Shown here: positions 1 to 11,606 of the stretch, piece by piece
How positions within the stretch are numbered: the first letter of the stretch is position 1
Layout: the number at the start of each line of letters is the position of its first letter
Made by a program: the position numbers and the translations under genes
Notes under the pieces: model-generated
The model's input: the letters and a program-made list of their open reading frames with translations, nothing else
Databases searched by the model: none
What the model was told of the DNA's origin: nothing
DNA from: Acorus gramineus
Taxonomy: Eukaryota > Streptophyta > Magnoliopsida > Acorales > Acoraceae
Assembly: GCA_030737835.1 (NCBI GenBank)
Contig: JAUJYN010000012.1
Location: 8,865,003 to 8,929,002, forward strand
Reading direction: 5' to 3'
DNA length: 64,000 nt

Positions 1-738
1 CATACTTTCACGTAATGAACTTTAATTGATTGTCATAGATTTTCATACACTTGTTTTTTTATTTTTAAAATAACATATTCAAACACTAGTTTATCCAATA
101 TACTGAACATGAGAATCATTATATGAAATATGTCATTCAAATATATAATGTTTATTTTATATATCCCTAAACATTATAAAAACATATATATTGTGCAGAA
201 TGTAAGTATTCAAAGGCAAATCAAACCATATATTATTGTTCATATAATCAACTATAATAAATTAAATATATATCTTTCAAAATAATTGTGGATCTAGGCA
301 TTATTATATATATAATAAACAATAATAAAAATGATTGATTGCAATTCAAGCAAATTCATCATTCATCATATATATGAGATAATATCAATATTTCATACAT
401 ATGCACACTCATCAAAAATTAAAAAAAATAGAGATGATAAATAGACAAATTATAAGAATTGAAACAAATATGAAAAACATGAGATAACCAAACATCCATA
501 GAAAACAAAAATAATAATTTATTTTATAAAAAAAAAACATATAAAGAAAGGATTTTTGGAAGAAAAAAAAAAGAGAAGATGTTCATGATACTAAAATGAA
601 AGTTCATGAGAATCCCATCCATTTGGGTGGGATTTGGAAAAGATTTTTTTTCTTTTATATTTCTCTCTCTAAAGTTCGTAAAAGTCCACAAAAGTCCACC
701 ACTAGTGTTATGTAGGATTGGGGAAATAATTATTTAAA
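1..738. other. AT-rich sequence without a recognisable gene
   Basis: Strongly AT-rich with many short A and T runs. I see no convincing open frame, RNA gene or terminal repeat. It ends at the left target-site copy of the LINE insertion described next. Confidence 0.6.
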
Positions 739-750
739 TGCTGCTAATTG

Positions 751-1616
751 GCCAGTTTGTTGCAAGGGACACGTCCGATGGTGGGATTCGGTGGACTCGT
801 GGAGGTGGTTGTCATCCCCGGGGGCCTGTTTCGAGGTGCACTCAACATACGTATGGTAGCATAGGGAGGTGGAGCCGAACTTGGAGCTAAGTCCCTTGCT
901 TCTCGGCCTATGGGGGGCTTCCCATTCCTCTCAAGATAAAGGGCTTCATGTGGCTAGCCCTCCAAGATCATCTACTTACCAAGGTTTATTGCGCCTAATG
1001 GAGGCCGTTGGATTCGGTTACTTGTGTTCTTTGTAATGCTGATCGCAAATACACTACGCATTTGTTATGCCAGTGTAGCTTCTCATGGCAAGTGTGGTAG
1101 GCAGCGGGTATCTTTGTGGGGGTTTCTCAGCAGTTCTCCGTGGTCTAGAAGATGTGGAGCATGGGGCATCTTCTGTGCAGCAATGGGGGGAACGGCACCA
1201 AGGGTAAGCTTCTTCAGTCCGCGATGGCGGCCGTGGCCTAGTCCATTTGAAAGACTAGGAACGGGGTCGTCTTCCGAGGCCAGCGTGCTTATGTTGAGAA
1301 TGTGCGGGAGGAGGCGTAGGGTGTCCTTCGGAGTTGGGGATGTCACATTGCAGGAGTTCGACCTCTCGGACTCAATCGGGTGCTACCTGGACTCACGGGG
1401 TGGGGGACCATAGCGAGTCGGGGGTTACTCTCTTCTACGCTTGCCACAGGACTTTAGGGGTGGCAAGAGTCCTCTCTCCCTCCTCCTTTCTCTTCTTCAC
1501 GTACTCTTTTCTTTTCCTTTCATTTCCCTACCTTTGTTTTAACTTTTAGATTATGTACTACGGATTTGGTAATACAATCGTGGTAGCACTGTCTATCTTT
1601 GCCTAAAAAAAAAAGG
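751..1616 (+). mobile_element. 5'-truncated LINE (non-LTR retrotransposon) 3' end
   Basis: A degenerate reading on the plus strand resembles the C-terminal zinc-binding (zf-RVT-like) region of plant LINE reverse transcriptases. Near 930-1090 there is a KIKGFMWLALQD-like segment followed by CVLCNA...THLLCQCSFSWQVW, which carries the Cys/His pattern, and near 1220-1290 an AVA-SI-KTRN-VVFRGQ-like segment follows. In-frame stops break the reading. The element ends in an A-run at about 1606-1614. The 12-mer TGCTGCTAATTG occurs on both sides (739-750 and 1617-1628), as expected for a target-site duplication made by target-primed reverse transcription. It is non-coding today. Confidence 0.75.
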
Positions 1617-1620
1617 TGCT

Positions 1621-1745
1621 GCTAATTGTCTTGCATGTATGATTTGCATGCGTATAAAATAAGTGTTGCAAATTGTCTTGTTTGATTTGCGTGCATAAAA
1701 TAATTGTTGCAAATTTTTCGATATGATTTGCGTGCATAAAATTAA
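1621..1745. repeat. about 42-bp tandem repeat, three units
   Basis: A unit containing GATTTGCRTGC followed by ATAAAAT recurs at 1641, 1684 and 1725 (spacing 43 and 41 bp). A diverged fourth copy lies near 2000-2050. The LINE appears to have inserted into the first unit, since its target duplication matches the start of the repeat. 1746-2375 is otherwise AT-rich with nothing else recognisable. Confidence 0.6.
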
Positions 1746-2375
1746 GTGTGCAATGAGCTCCTTTACACATAGATTATTTTTACAGTTTCAAATGTAATTA
1801 TATCTTGTTACACTTTTGAATTGAGGTATATATCTTGTTAGAAATTTTTTACATATTCTATAAATGATATCAATCAATTCATTAGGGGTATATACTTCAC
1901 CTTTCATAAATTTACATACCTCTTTAAGTGAGGTATGTGATTTAAAATATATATATATGTGTGATCTGTGTTATGGACTATAAAATGGATTGAGTATAAC
2001 ATTTTCCTAAAATAAGTGTTACAAATTATCCTACATAATTGCATGCATAAAATATTAAACTGGCTAAAATATAAGCTTTTAGCTCGATTTGGGTTCATAA
2101 GGACATGAGATATTTTGGATAGAGTATTAATCATTTTTAGTGCGGTTATATTTTTAAAAAAATGTAATAATAATTTTATTATTATTTGATTAACCATGTA
2201 TATTATATATGGACTATTTGACGGAATTATTCCCCATGTAAAAGCACTCATATCTATCTAGATTCTAGAATCAATTGGAAGCACAACCCCGATCATCTCG
2301 AGCTACATACATCACACGAAATGCTTAACAAATCCCACAAAATCAAAGCCACAAATATAAAACGAGGCTCACACT

Positions 2376-2415
2376 CACATTCACGTCACCCTCACCCACT
2401 CCCTCCATTATATAA
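2376..2415 (+). promoter_or_regulatory. UGT73 gene 1 promoter: conserved ACGT element and TATA box
   Basis: CACATTCACGTCACC (2376-2390) contains an ACGT core of the kind bound by plant bZIP factors. It is identical in the promoter of the second UGT gene. TATATAA lies at 2409-2415, about 50 bp before the ATG at 2465, giving a predicted short 5' leader. Confidence 0.6.
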
Positions 2416-2464
2416 CTCACTCTATCAATCCCAAAATCTCCAACCCCAACCATCTCAAGCAGTC

Positions 2465-4034
2465 ATGGAAACTCCAAACAATAAAGACCACCAACACTTC
2501 CTCCTGTGCCCACTCATGGCGCAGGGCCACATGATCCCCATGGTCGACATGGCACGCCTCTTCGCGCAGCGTGGCATCTATGTCAGTTTTATCACAACCC
2601 CTCTCAACGCCTCGCGCGTCCGTCCCGCGATTGACCGCGCCTCGCGTTGCTCCAACCTCCCCATCCGCCTCGTCGAGCTCCGCTTCCCGTGCGCGGAGTT
2701 GGGCTTACCGGAAGGCAGCGAGAACATCGACGTGATCCCACCCTCGCTGGACCTCTTCAAGCGGTTCTTCGAAGGGACAGAACTCTTGAAACAACCGCTC
2801 GAGCGGTTCTTGAGCGCAGACCGTGATTTCCCTCCCCCGACGTGCGTGGTCTCCGACATGTTCTTGCCGTGGACCATGGACGTCGCGCGGGGGCTAGGGA
2901 TTCCAAGGTCGGATAATTTTCATATCAGTTAGTGTTGTTTGAACGATAGGTGTTTAATTAATGAAATATTTTTTTAACTTTTTGATACTGATAGGATTAT
3001 TATCAGTACGTACTAATATAAAAAATTTCTATCAAAGGCTAGTCTTCCACGGCCCGTGCAGCTACTCGCTCATCGTCATGGAGAGCGTGCGCCGACACGG
3101 TCTGCACGACACCGCCAACGGACCCGAGGAGGAGATGGTGGCAATACCCGACATGCCTTGCAGACTGGAGATGAAGAGGGGGCAGCTCCCGGTGCCGTTT
3201 TCATTCATGGGACTCGCGGACTTTGACGGGCGAGCGGTGAAAACGGAGGCGGAGGCGGACGGAGTGGTTGTGAACAGCTTCGATGAATTGGAGGTGAAGT
3301 TTACCGAGGCGTACGAGAAGCTGATGGGGAAGAAGGCCTACAACGTGGGTCCGCTCTCTCTGTGCGAGGGGGGAGTCCAATCGGAGAGAGGGAACAAGTC
3401 GTCTATCGATCAAGACAAGTGCTTGAGTTGGCTCGACTCGCATGAGCCAGGGTCCGTCATCTATGTGAGTTTCGGCAGCGTTGCGAGGCCCGGACTTCGG
3501 AAAGTGATGGAGATCGGGGAGGCGTTGAAGGGGTCGGGGCGACCGGTGGTTTGGGTCATCAAACAAGGGGAGGCCGAGTCGTGGGTGTCACCGTTCGGGG
3601 AAGGATTGGATTGGTTGGTGATAGTGGGGTGGGCTCCGCAGGTAGCGATACTGTCACACAAGGCGGTAGGTGGGTTTGTAACGCATTGTGGGTGGAATTC
3701 GACGCTTGAGGGATTGTGCGCAGGCGTGCCAATGGTGACATGGCCGCACTTTTGGGAGCAGTTTGTGAATGAGAAGCTTGTGGTGGACGTTTTGAAGGTT
3801 GCGGTGAGGGTGGGAATAGAGGTGCAGGTGATGTGGGAGAAGGAGATGTTGGTGGGGAGAGAGGAGATTGGGGTGGCTCTGGAGAGGGTGATGGGTGGGG
3901 GAGAGGAAGGGGAGGAGAGGAGGAGGAGAGTCAGAGAGATTAGGGAGATGGCGAAGAAGGCAATGGAGGTTGGTGGGTCGTCTTATGTAAATATGACAAG
4001 GTTGATTGAGGATGTGAAGGGGTTATGTGAATAA
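2465..4034 (+). CDS. UDP-glycosyltransferase, UGT73 family (copy 1)
   Basis: Two exons, 2465-2907 and 3038-4034, with a 130-bp GT-AG intron in phase 2, encode 479 aa. The junction restores the IPR-LVFHG reading typical of the family. Family-1 UGTs move a sugar from a UDP-sugar to small-molecule acceptors in the cytosol; UGT73 members act on flavonoids, triterpenes, steroids or other specialised metabolites. His22 (in MAQGHMIPM) and Asp131 fit the catalytic dyad. The 44-residue PSPG donor-binding box runs from Trp346 to Gln389, and its final Gln is usual in glucosyltransferases. The open frame extends upstream of 2465, but the METP start is preferred because it matches the second copy and lies downstream of the TATA box. 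The gene looks intact. GC content falls from exon 1 towards the 3' end. The acceptor cannot be told from sequence. Confidence 0.93.
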
Positions 4035-4454
4035 GGAGAATGGGGGAGGTGGAGAATGGTGTGTGTTTAGCTAAATTAAGCTTGGATTGTGTTTGTGTGT
4101 GTTTGTTGTTTCAGTGGTTTGTCATTAGTTGAAGCTGCTTTTTTAATCAGGATTTGATTGTGTGGAAGAAACACAACTGTGAAAAAATACAAGTTTTTGT
4201 TTGCATAAATAACGTCAATTTGACGGCGATGTCTTGTTTAAAAAACTTTAATAACTTTTGTCATATTTTTATAGTGTTTATGTGACATATTTTTATCCAA
4301 ATTTGTTACTATGCTCATAGCTCGTTGGCAAATATCCAAATTTTTTCTATTCAACATTTAGTCATAGTCAATTGTCTACGCTACTATATCCTAAATTTTT
4401 TTATTTAAATAACAAAATTGATAAATTGTTCTTTATTGCTTGTAATTTTATTTT

Positions 4455-4953
4455 GGGTTAAAAACATATATAGGTTCATGTAAACTTAGGTAATCCTATA
4501 TAAATTTTTGTTAAAATTAGGGTAGACATATAAGTCCTTGAAAGCTCACAAAAATCTATATACATCCCTATTGTCAATAGAATTTAACCATGATTCAATC
4601 TATTTTAGTTCATTCTAATCCATATCATGAAATGACTAAATTATCCCTAATTTTCTAACCCCTCCAAGCAATGATGAGGTAGAAGATGAAGAAATATAAA
4701 AGTTCTATAAATGTAATTCAATATTTTGCATGGATTAATTTTTATTTATGATTGTTTATAGGAACTGTAATATCTGTACAAGTAAATGGTAATAGACCAT
4801 TATGAAAATATTCTGTTAAATTTTAATGAAAATTTCGCTCAAGATGATAATGAGATTTTTGTGAGTTTTTAAGGATTTGTGTAGGTGCCCTAACTTTGAC
4901 AAGAACTTATATGGGATTACTCATGTTTGTATGGATGTAAATGTCTTTAACCC
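4455..4953. mobile_element. Mutator-like MITE with 9-bp target duplication
   Basis: A 499-bp element with long imperfect terminal inverted repeats: GGGTTAAAAACAT at the left and the complement of ATGTCTTTAACCC at the right, with similarity continuing inward about 80 bp. A perfect 9-bp direct repeat TTTTATTTT flanks it at 4446-4454 and 4954-4962, the length typical of MULEs. No coding capacity. A related truncated copy lies at about 22680-23050. Confidence 0.8.
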
Positions 4954-4988
4954 TTTTATTTTTATTTTATTATAGTAGTCATTTTTTT

Positions 4989-5883
4989 AGGGTAATCGTC
5001 CAAATACCCCTGCAGCCAACCTCCAATATTTTCTGAGCCCCCACCTTTTGAAAAAAAAAATTTGTACCCCTGCAACAAACATCTAATTTTTTTTCTACCC
5101 TCATCCCTTTAATTCCCCCAGCTCCACAAAATCGTAGTTTTTCCCCTGTAAGTGCATATATGTTTTCTGTAACTTTTAGAACACAAAATGTAATTTCTGT
5201 AAATATTATCTGTAAGTGCATTACTATGCATGTCATATAAAAATGCTAATTTACAAAATACGAGAGAAATATACGTTAATGCATAACACCTAAAAAATAT
5301 TTTATCACAATAAATACATCAAAACACTTGAATTCATCGAATGTTTACATTCCGATGTTCTTTTTCTACCCTAATGAACTAAGATGTTGTATTTAATATG
5401 ATCATCTTCATGTCATTTTGGTTGAAATCGAATCCACTGTTACACCTTCGAGTTAGCAAGCGTACATCATTAGGAAGAAAACGCAGTTCAAATTATATTA
5501 GAGGTGCAACAATTAGTCAAACACTCAAATAAATTAAATAACAACAAGTGTATATTTCATGACAATATAAGAATCACATATATTAATGTTATGCATTAAT
5601 GTATGTTTCTCTAGTGTTTTGTAAATTATCATTTTTACATTACATAATAATGCATTTATAGATAATATTTACAGAAATTACATTTTGTATTCTTCAAGTT
5701 ACAGAAAACATATATGCACTTGCAGGGGAAAATTACGATTTTGTGAGGCTGGGAGAATTAAAGGAATAAGGGTAGAAAAAAAACTTAGATGTTTGCTGCA
5801 GGGGTACGTAAATTTTTTTTAAAAAGGTGGGGGCACAGATAATATTAGGGGTTGGCTGCAGGGGTATTTGGGCAATTCATCCT
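4989..5883. mobile_element. Foldback element with about 290-bp inverted arms
   Basis: The left arm (about 4990-5285) is repeated in inverted orientation at about 5590-5882. Ends read GGGTAATCGTCCAAATACCCC and the complement of GGGGTATTTGGGCAATTCATCC. The arms enclose about 300 bp of AT-rich sequence and match over most of their length, so a transcript would form a long hairpin. The flanks are T-rich, so no clear target duplication can be assigned. It sits 35 bp from the neighbouring MITE. Confidence 0.75.
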
Positions 5884-7015
5884 TTTTCTATCTAAAATCC
5901 AAGTGTAACGGTCATGCATGCCTCTTTTATCTTAATTAGGATCATTAAGTATATATAAATCTTTTTTTAGAAGATGGTAGAAAATTACTATCCCGAATAT
6001 ATTGATAATCAAAGTGTACAAGAGTTTCAAAAGAGAGGGGAAAGAAAGCTTTGAAAAACAGAAGAAAAAAAGAAAATAACACACAAGTTCTCAGTTGTCA
6101 TAACACAACGATTCATAATTTATCTGTGTTAAAGTCTTAAAGATAGGTCTTAGATTCAAGTCTTGACGTTAACTTATCTATCTGTTTGTTGACAAAAATT
6201 TAAAAAAAATTTACGTGGGATTGGGGTAAAGAGGTGGGGATAGCTTACCCAGCTTAATTATAGGATTTTTTATGAAGATCTCCGGTATTAAAAAAAAAAT
6301 TCCTTTAGAAAGAAAAGGTGGCATGAACCTGCTCCACTCCCTTGTGAGGCCAACCGAATTCTCCCAAAGGTTCTCATTATTTATAATATATAGATCTTAT
6401 ATATCAATTAAATTTTATATTATCTATGTCCAATTTTTGACAAGCACAAAAAAGTGCAAATGAATGCGAGTTTTGAAAAGATTAATAACACGATGTACGA
6501 TATGCAAATCAAGAGATGTGTAAATCAATTACATTTGAATAGATTTTAGATTTATATATATATTTATTGGAACGTGCAAACAAATAAAAAAATTTAAACA
6601 GAAACACTCTATTGATTTGACAATCAGATAAATAGTGAGATACAAAGTAATTTTGAGCATAATTAGAGAGGAAAACAATTTATCTCGTTTAATATAAAAA
6701 ATAATTAAAATAAATTATATAGTTGTCTGATTTTCAAATAAAAATGAGGATTTTTTTTTGTTCTACTTAAATGCTAGATAATATTTATTTTCATTTTTTT
6801 TTTAATTTTGATAAATAAAAATAAAAATAAAATTGACAGATTTTATATTCTTTAATTTTAAGATAAATTATCTTCAAAATCCTAATTCATTATCAAACTA
6901 GTCCCGGAGATCAGATAACATAATTGAAAATTTCCAGTTTTAAACGGGTCGGTCGGACATTCTTGGCCTGACCCGTTAATTGCGGTTTCTGCCTTTCTGT
7001 TCTATGGGGGTCGCG
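5884..7015. other. Intergenic region, no gene seen
   Basis: AT-rich sequence between the foldback element and the chloroplast-protein gene. The last 100 bases (from about 6920) become GC-richer and probably hold the promoter and 5' leader of the downstream gene, but I cannot identify a clear TATA box. Confidence 0.5.
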
Positions 7016-7038
7016 TAGAGAGAGAGAGAGAGAGAGAG
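7016..7038 (+). repeat. (GA)n microsatellite in 5' leader
   Basis: About eleven GA repeats lie immediately upstream of the ATG at 7039. GA/CT tracts are common in plant 5' leaders. Confidence 0.85.
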
Positions 7039-10000
7039 ATGGCATACGTGTGTAGTCCCCAACTTCTCTCACTCTCTTCTTCGAAGCTCTTCCATGGCGA
7101 CCGGTCGAAGCCCTCGTTCACAACCTCCCGTTTCAGGGCTTCTTCTGACGTCCCCGTCCCCGATTTCCTCTCCTCCGACTGGTTTTCCCTCTCTCTCTCT
7201 CTTTCTCTTTACGTATTTCTATTGATGACAAAGTGAGCTTTTATAAGGTCTCTTTGTTCAGGAAATCTTGGGTTGTATGTGTTATTCTGTTTTTCATGAT
7301 CTCTACAGTGTTTTTGCTTGGATCATTGATTTGTTTTTTTTTTCAATCGATTCTTCTATTAAAAATTGTTGGAAAGATTGTTTGATCATAATTGTTTTTG
7401 GTTAATTATGTTTATAGGGTTTGGTTTGTGTATGACCTCGATTCATCGATGGATATTTGGTTTAGTATATAAAAGAATAGAATTTTGTGGTTGATTATAT
7501 CCAATTTTGGTTTTTTTTTTTTTTTTCTTATTTGGTGTCAGTGTCAAAGGAAACTGAAAGGGTATTATTGACTGAGAAATCCAATAAATGAATAGTTAAA
7601 TAAAGTAGAAAAACAGAGAGTTCGATTGGATTGTTGGACCTCTGCCTAAATTGATGGTCATTTCCCAACTAATGACTGGAACTGGTTTATAGGTCTGGAA
7701 TGCATGTGGAATATTGTAATCAAATCCCAGTGCTTTGAGGTTTTTGCCTATTTTAGGTTTGGCTGCACTGGAAATCAAGGGCAGTCTTGACTCAGAAACC
7801 GAAATAAAAATGTGACTGCATATCGAGGTTGGATAGTGTTGGGTTGATGTCTTGCATTCTGGTGTCTGGATATCGAAAAAGAACTGGACGCTAAGGAAGG
7901 ACTACACTCTTAGATTGTACACCAAAGAAAGAATTTTCTTGTACATGCAGTTCTATAATTTTTGTGTTAGGTGGGGGGCAATATGATAGTGTGTTTATGT
8001 TGTATATAATACCATTTAAAAAAAAAAAAAGTAAACCATACCAATTGAGAGAGTATGTATGGCCGGCTCTAGGGCTATGAGGGGGGGAGTTTGTAGTCCC
8101 CCTCAGAAGTTGTAACCAATATTTTCCCTCTCCATTGATTTAGACAATCATTTGCCAAACCACGTAAATCTCTTCTTTGGTAGGTTTCTTGTGTATCACA
8201 TTTTTCAACAGATAGGATAATTGAACCTCTGAGTAAATAGTTTGTGATTCCCTAACTAATGGCTGGGAAGGTCTTATGGGTCTGGAGTGTGCATAAGGGA
8301 ATTTACAGATTGGTATTAACAACATGTTGTGGTCAATTTAGTACTACTCATTAAACTTCTATAATGATTATAATAGATCAGCCCCATATGGAATTGTTAT
8401 ATATGAATATAATTTTATTCCACTGGATCATCATCCATTGTATCTTAGTTATTCTACCTTTTTTTCCTTTGCATGGTTGAAAATCTCTAGTCACTTCATA
8501 ACTGTGTTCCTTTGAATGCATCGATTCTTGCCCTTCTCGGTCTTCCTAACATCTTGCTATATCAGGCACTTGGTATATTATTTCTCCTTTGTGGATTGTG
8601 AAGTATTTGCTGTTTCTGTGGATATAACCCCTGCTAGTGCTATCTTTGTATACTCTAGTCTTTCCTGTTGCCACATCAATCAAAAGATCCATAACTACCT
8701 GTTGCACATATATAAGTGTATGTGAATGGGTAAAATTAAGGGAGAAACAGATATTTGTTTAGTATTTATGACCAACTGAAGGCCTTTCCATTGATGGAGA
8801 TTTGCAACTAGCTGAATCTTAGCATGGTGATGATCATATCAGAATTTATGTTTCGCCTGGTCTTACTCTTACTCTGTAGTGCATACTTCCAAAAATTATT
8901 TTCTCCATCCTGTCATCATCATAATTTTGTTAGCCAAAATTTAATTCAAACATCTTGTTAATTTTTGGAAAGTCAGAATAAAGTGTAAGAATCATTTAAG
9001 GTACTCCCTAAAAAGCAAGTTACCTCTTTTCTTGAACTATACCATCTCTTTCTTCTGCACTGGAAAAGGTCTAATTGCTCTTATGATTTTTTACATGTTT
9101 TTGTTGATGCTCATTTCATCATATATGTACCTCATTTTTATTCAAAAATCATTGTATATTTCATTTCTATTCCATTCGGCTGACTCTTGAAAATCACAAT
9201 ATCCATGAGGAACTGTATTTTTGGACTCATGTTTTTGTGTCATGTGTCAAATATACGACTTACTACTTTCAAGCATTTGGTGACATGCAGAATTTTTTAT
9301 TGCAGGCTAGAATCTCGCAGGAAAAGACCTTTTGGCCCAAGATTGAATGTAACTATCTATTTTTTCAGGCTTCTTATAATCAATTCGGTACATTTTACCA
9401 CAAAATTTATGAATAGAAATCAGAAATTTGTCCTCACTGATAAAAGTAGGCAAGTTTTCTACTTGTTTTCCACTTGTCTGCTTCTATTATGATCCTTTAT
9501 TTTAGTTTACTGCAGAAGAAGCGGTTCAGTACCAGCTGGACGCCTTGAAATACAATGATCAGCCTCGCCAAGATTATGGGGTAGAAGTCATGTACAGGGT
9601 AATGTTGAAGCATTGCATCTCTCATTCTTTTAGATACCACATTTTCCACTATTTCTAACTTGAAATAAGAAAATGAATTTGATATGGCAATATTTCCTCA
9701 GTTTGCAGGATTTGATCCTTTCGAAAGGTCCACCTATTTTGGGCCTTTCTTTGATCTGGGACAGGTCAGTTCTTTCTTGAACTTTTTATTATTTTATATA
9801 CATTATACATGTATGGAAGGTTTGATTCTTTTAATATTTCCTACATCTGGAGTCTCCTTGTGCAGTTCGAACGATTCAGGCGGATTTTCCATCATTCCAC
9901 TTATCGGGTCCTTCTAGGTCACAAGGAAAGGAAAATCTTGAGCAATTTGTGGGTGAAAGAGGTGGATAAATTTACTTATATGTTCTTTTTTTTCTATGTT

Positions 10001-10582
10001 ATAAATCCTTGATTCACTTAACCAGTATACAAATATCAATTGTGCACATTCCTCTGATTATTTTCTTTCTCGTGAAATTTTTTTGTTTTAATAGGACCGA
10101 TTTAAACAAAGAGTTTGGATAAGAGGGTCCCGCCCAGAAGAGGAAGAAACATTCGAATTTACAATGGTTCAGGTTGTTAATTGCAATCTTTACTACTGAC
10201 TGTGAGATAATGAAGATACACACACATACTGAAAATTTTCATTTCAGTATGTGCAGAGAGGGGAATCTTCTCAGTAAATGTCTGGATGGATGTATGACAT
10301 GTGTCCATTAAAGAACAGTTATGGAATTTTCATCCATAGTTTTTTCCATTGATGAAAGGTTTTTAACTCTTTGATCGACATGCGTCATCCGTTTAATCTA
10401 AGCATGTGCAGATGGATTCCCATATGTACTGATATGAAAATTTTACCTCACACACACATATCAGACTGGACTTAATTTTTTTTACTTATTGACAGAGGGT
10501 TGGTGGTTCATGGGATGGTTACTGGCTGACAGAGAGCTTACTCCATGACGGCGATGGGTTTTCTGGTGGGCTGGCTTATTGA
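7039..10582 (+). CDS. Conserved chloroplast-targeted protein of unknown function
   Basis: Seven exons: 7039-7181, 9306-9348, 9506-9598, 9702-9764, 9866-9961, 10095-10172 and 10496-10582. All have GT-AG junctions and consistent phase, encoding 200 aa. The first ~45 residues are rich in Ser, basic and hydroxylated residues with almost no acids, as in a plastid transit peptide. The mature part is aromatic-rich: it has an ESRRKRPFGPRLN stretch, then FAGFDPFERSTYFGPFFDLG, an FHHSTYRVLL segment, and a C-terminal WDGYWLTESLLHDG segment ending at Tyr200. I recognise this as a conserved plant plastid protein but cannot name a function or catalytic residue. Intron 1 is over 2.1 kb. The gene lies between two convergent UGT73 genes with no evident functional link. 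Confidence 0.85.
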
Positions 10583-11606
10583 TTATTGTGAAATTTAGAC
10601 ATTACAATAAAGATTGATATGGTCTGTACAAAATGTATATGTCCTCACAACTTGTACTTATGTACATATATATTAACCATAGTCCTACAAAGGTAGTATA
10701 TAGTTGTTCCAAATATTGTGTATATGAAACCTATATGCATACAATAGGAGAAATTTTTTTTATGTTGCTACTTCTTTGCTTATCTAATGGAAGGATCAAA
10801 CTTTGAACACCACATACATGTAAATTAAATTATCTGATATTGTATTTTATACATGCCATAGCAGTTGACTCAAATATCGAAAGATGTCATGGTCATGTGA
10901 ACGCCAAGTTTGTCATGTACTCATATTCTATGAGAAAAATTCTATTGGTCAGTTTCTTTCCTTTCTACTCATTATTTGTTCTTAAAAGGGTCTTGTCCTG
11001 CTCCAGGTGGTTTTTATAAGCTATAAGCATGAGATCATTATTTTTGAACTATATATATCTTTTCTTGCTCTGAGTACATTATCACCAAGTAACTCAGGTT
11101 CAGGTAGGGCTTGGTTGGTTATTCATTCTTACTCTTCTGAACATCCTGAAAATTTATGGTTGAAATCTTACATTCCTTCATGCACATTTTAAACAAAATT
11201 TCTCATTTCATAGAATTCACCGTAACTGGATTTCTGAGAACGAGGAATTCTCATTTTGAACCAAATTTACCAAACTGACCACTGGTATATCCTATCAAGG
11301 AAATGGAATCTCCCATGCATGATTTGGTGTAATACCCTATACTGTTTTATATTAGTTAGTCCCAACATGTGCTCTATGCCATACAATTTTAGAGCTAAAA
11401 TTTTGCATTTTTTGACATTGTATATATAGTCTGGTATAGTTAGCCGATCATAAAAAAACTTTGGTGGTTCTACTCCATATACAAACAATTTTATGAAGCA
11501 TGATCCGGCATAATTTCTTGGATTTTTAAACTTAATTTTTAAGCATTTCAACATTTAAATGCAGATTGCAATACAGTTGCAACACTTATTCTCCGGTTAC
11601 AAAACA
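10583..11606. other. 3' flank between convergent genes
   Basis: About 1 kb between the stop codon of the chloroplast-protein gene and the stop codon of UGT copy 2, so it holds both 3' untranslated regions. No further gene, repeat pair or RNA gene is recognisable. Confidence 0.5.
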
